From NCBI GenBank assembly GCA_035294325.1, contig DATGLE010000027.1, forward strand, positions 1 through 30,408: 30,408 nucleotides of DNA, in the 5' to 3' direction. The notes beneath the pieces are model-generated. The model searched no databases. It was not told the DNA's origin and worked only from the letters and a program-made list of their open reading frames with translations. Every line of letters begins with the position of its first letter. Within the stretch, counting starts at the first letter, position 1. A program made the position numbers and the translations under genes. Source of the DNA: DATGLE01 sp035294325 (GTDB lineage: Bacteria > Chloroflexota > Ktedonobacteria > Ktedonobacterales > Ktedonobacteraceae). Positions 29,493 through 30,408 of the stretch are shown piece after piece.

Positions 29493-30408
29493 ATGCGAAC
29501 AATCGTCACCGGTGGGGCAGGCTTCATCGGATCACATATTGTGGATCAATATATCGATGCCGGTCACGAGGTTGCCGTGGTGGATAATCTCTGGGAAGAG
29601 GGCGGCGGCAAGGAATCCAACCTCAATCCGCGCGCCAGATTTTATCACGCCGACATTACGGACGAGGCCGCTCTGGCACGTATCTTCGATGAGGTAAAAC
29701 CGGAGATCGTCTGTCACCAGGCTGCGCAGCACAGCGTCGCCATCTCAACCAAAAATCCCAGACTGGATGCCCGCGTCAATGTGCTGGGCCTGATTAACGT
29801 GCTGAGCAATTGCACGCGCGTCGGCACACGCAAGATCATCTTCGCCTCTTCTGGCGCAACTTACGGCACGCCGGTACGCCTGCCGCTCGATGAGGATGTT
29901 CCACAGCGTCCCGAATCACCTTATGGCATCACCAAGATGGTCGCCGAGCACTACCTGCGCTACTGGCATGATGCCAACGGGCTGAACTATACCGCTCTGC
30001 GCTACGGCAACGTTTACGGCCCGCGCCAGGATCCCAACGGCGAGGCCGGGGTGGTCGCCATCTTCGCCAGGCGTTTCCTCGCCCACGAGCCAGTGCGCAT
30101 CGATTGGGACGGCGAGCAGCGCAAGGATTATGTCTATGTCGAGGACGTGGCGCGCGCCAATCTGCTCGCCATCAATCGCGGCGATAACGATATCTTCTGC
30201 ATCGCCACGGGCAAAGCAACCTCGGTGAATGAAATCTACGAGATCCTGGCGCAGATTACCGGCTACCGGCCCGAGATCGTCAAAGCGCCCAAGCGGCCCG
30301 GCGATATCTACCGCGCCTATTTCAATTGCAGCAAGGCGGAACGCATCCTGAACTGGAAGCCCTCTGTCTCCTTCGAAGAGGGTGTAAAAGCCACCGTCGA
30401 GTTCTTCA
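29493..30408 (+). CDS. NAD-dependent sugar epimerase/dehydratase (UDP-glucose 4-epimerase-like), 3' end outside window
   Basis: An ATG at 29493 opens a frame that remains open for 305 codons to the window end. The extended SDR signature is present: cofactor loop TGGAGFIGS (6-14), the D following beta-2 (VVDNLWEEG), the catalytic SSGATYG and Y-G-I-T-K, and the substrate region RYGNVYGPRQDP. The tail (ILNWKPSVSFEEG) indicates that only the last few residues are lost. Homologues interconvert UDP-sugars for exopolysaccharide or galactose metabolism; the exact substrate is not set by these motifs. AAAGG lies 11 nt upstream. Confidence 0.9.
   Translation, partial: MRTIVTGGAGFIGSHIVDQYIDAGHEVAVVDNLWEEGGGKESNLNPRARFYHADITDEAALARIFDEVKPEIVCHQAAQHSVAISTKNPRLDARVNVLGLINVLSNCTRVGTRKIIFASSGATYGTPVRLPLDEDVPQRPESPYGITKMVAEHYLRYWHDANGLNYTALRYGNVYGPRQDPNGEAGVVAIFARRFLAHEPVRIDWDGEQRKDYVYVEDVARANLLAINRGDNDIFCIATGKATSVNEIYEILAQITGYRPEIVKAPKRPGDIYRAYFNCSKAERILNWKPSVSFEEGVKATVEFF

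Overview
The window is about 30.4 kb of moderately GC-rich bacterial chromosome. It is most plausibly from a heterotrophic, aerobic member of the Chloroflexota, class Ktedonobacteria. That placement is an inference from gene style: an Rpn-type PD-(D/E)XK protein, ECF vitamin-type transport, a fused CO/xanthine-dehydrogenase-like hydroxylase, a caa3 oxidase, stand-alone Clp-N repeat and MshEN proteins, and intergenic palindromes. No rRNA, tRNA or CRISPR array was seen.

Layout. (1) 1-2049, minus strand: a truncated Rpn-family nuclease/transposase-like gene and an M20 metallopeptidase. (2) 2196-5342, minus: a complete ECF transporter operon (S component, two ATPases, EcfT) with a near-consensus sigma-70 promoter upstream and a bidirectional terminator downstream; rpiA lies behind its promoter. 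(3) 6618-12256, minus: a purine-type operon of adenine deaminase, a FAD subunit, and a fused [2Fe-2S]/molybdopterin hydroxylase. A structured leader ending in a terminator-like hairpin precedes it. (4) 12488-17139: small membrane proteins, a receiver domain fused to membrane helices, a one-polypeptide kinase/receiver/winged-helix protein, and a zinc-ribbon membrane protein. (5) 17408-24544: the aerobic respiratory cluster ctaE, a subunit-IV-like protein, ctaD, ctaC with a cytochrome c tail, and ctaG on the minus strand; ctaB and a SCO copper chaperone diverge on the plus strand. A small MITE-like element with exact 9-bp target duplication sits between ctaG and ctaB. (6) 24557-29436: a Y-family-polymerase-like protein without catalytic carboxylates, a protein made of four Clp-N repeats, an unknown helical protein, and a degenerate GGDEF-MshEN fusion. 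(7) From 29493 to the end: a truncated NAD-dependent sugar epimerase.

The strongest undescribed signal is a 17-bp motif, TTCAGGYNRCTGTAAGG. It occurs three times, each upstream of and co-oriented with a gene: ctaC, ctaB, and the membrane-anchored receiver gene. The kinase-winged-helix protein is encoded next to the last of these. That protein lacks the phosphoacceptor Asp in its own receiver domain, while the neighbouring membrane receiver keeps its Asp. I infer, without proof, a regulatory system linking this pair to terminal-oxidase expression. The second signal is the leader of the adenine deaminase operon: a three-way-junction-like fold, a hairpin and a terminator with a possible competing pairing. 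It does not match the purine riboswitch I know.

A recurring theme is proteins with deviating catalytic residues: the receiver domain, the Y-family polymerase, the GGDEF domain, one composite ATP site of the ECF ATPases, and a substrate-pocket residue of the molybdenum hydroxylase.
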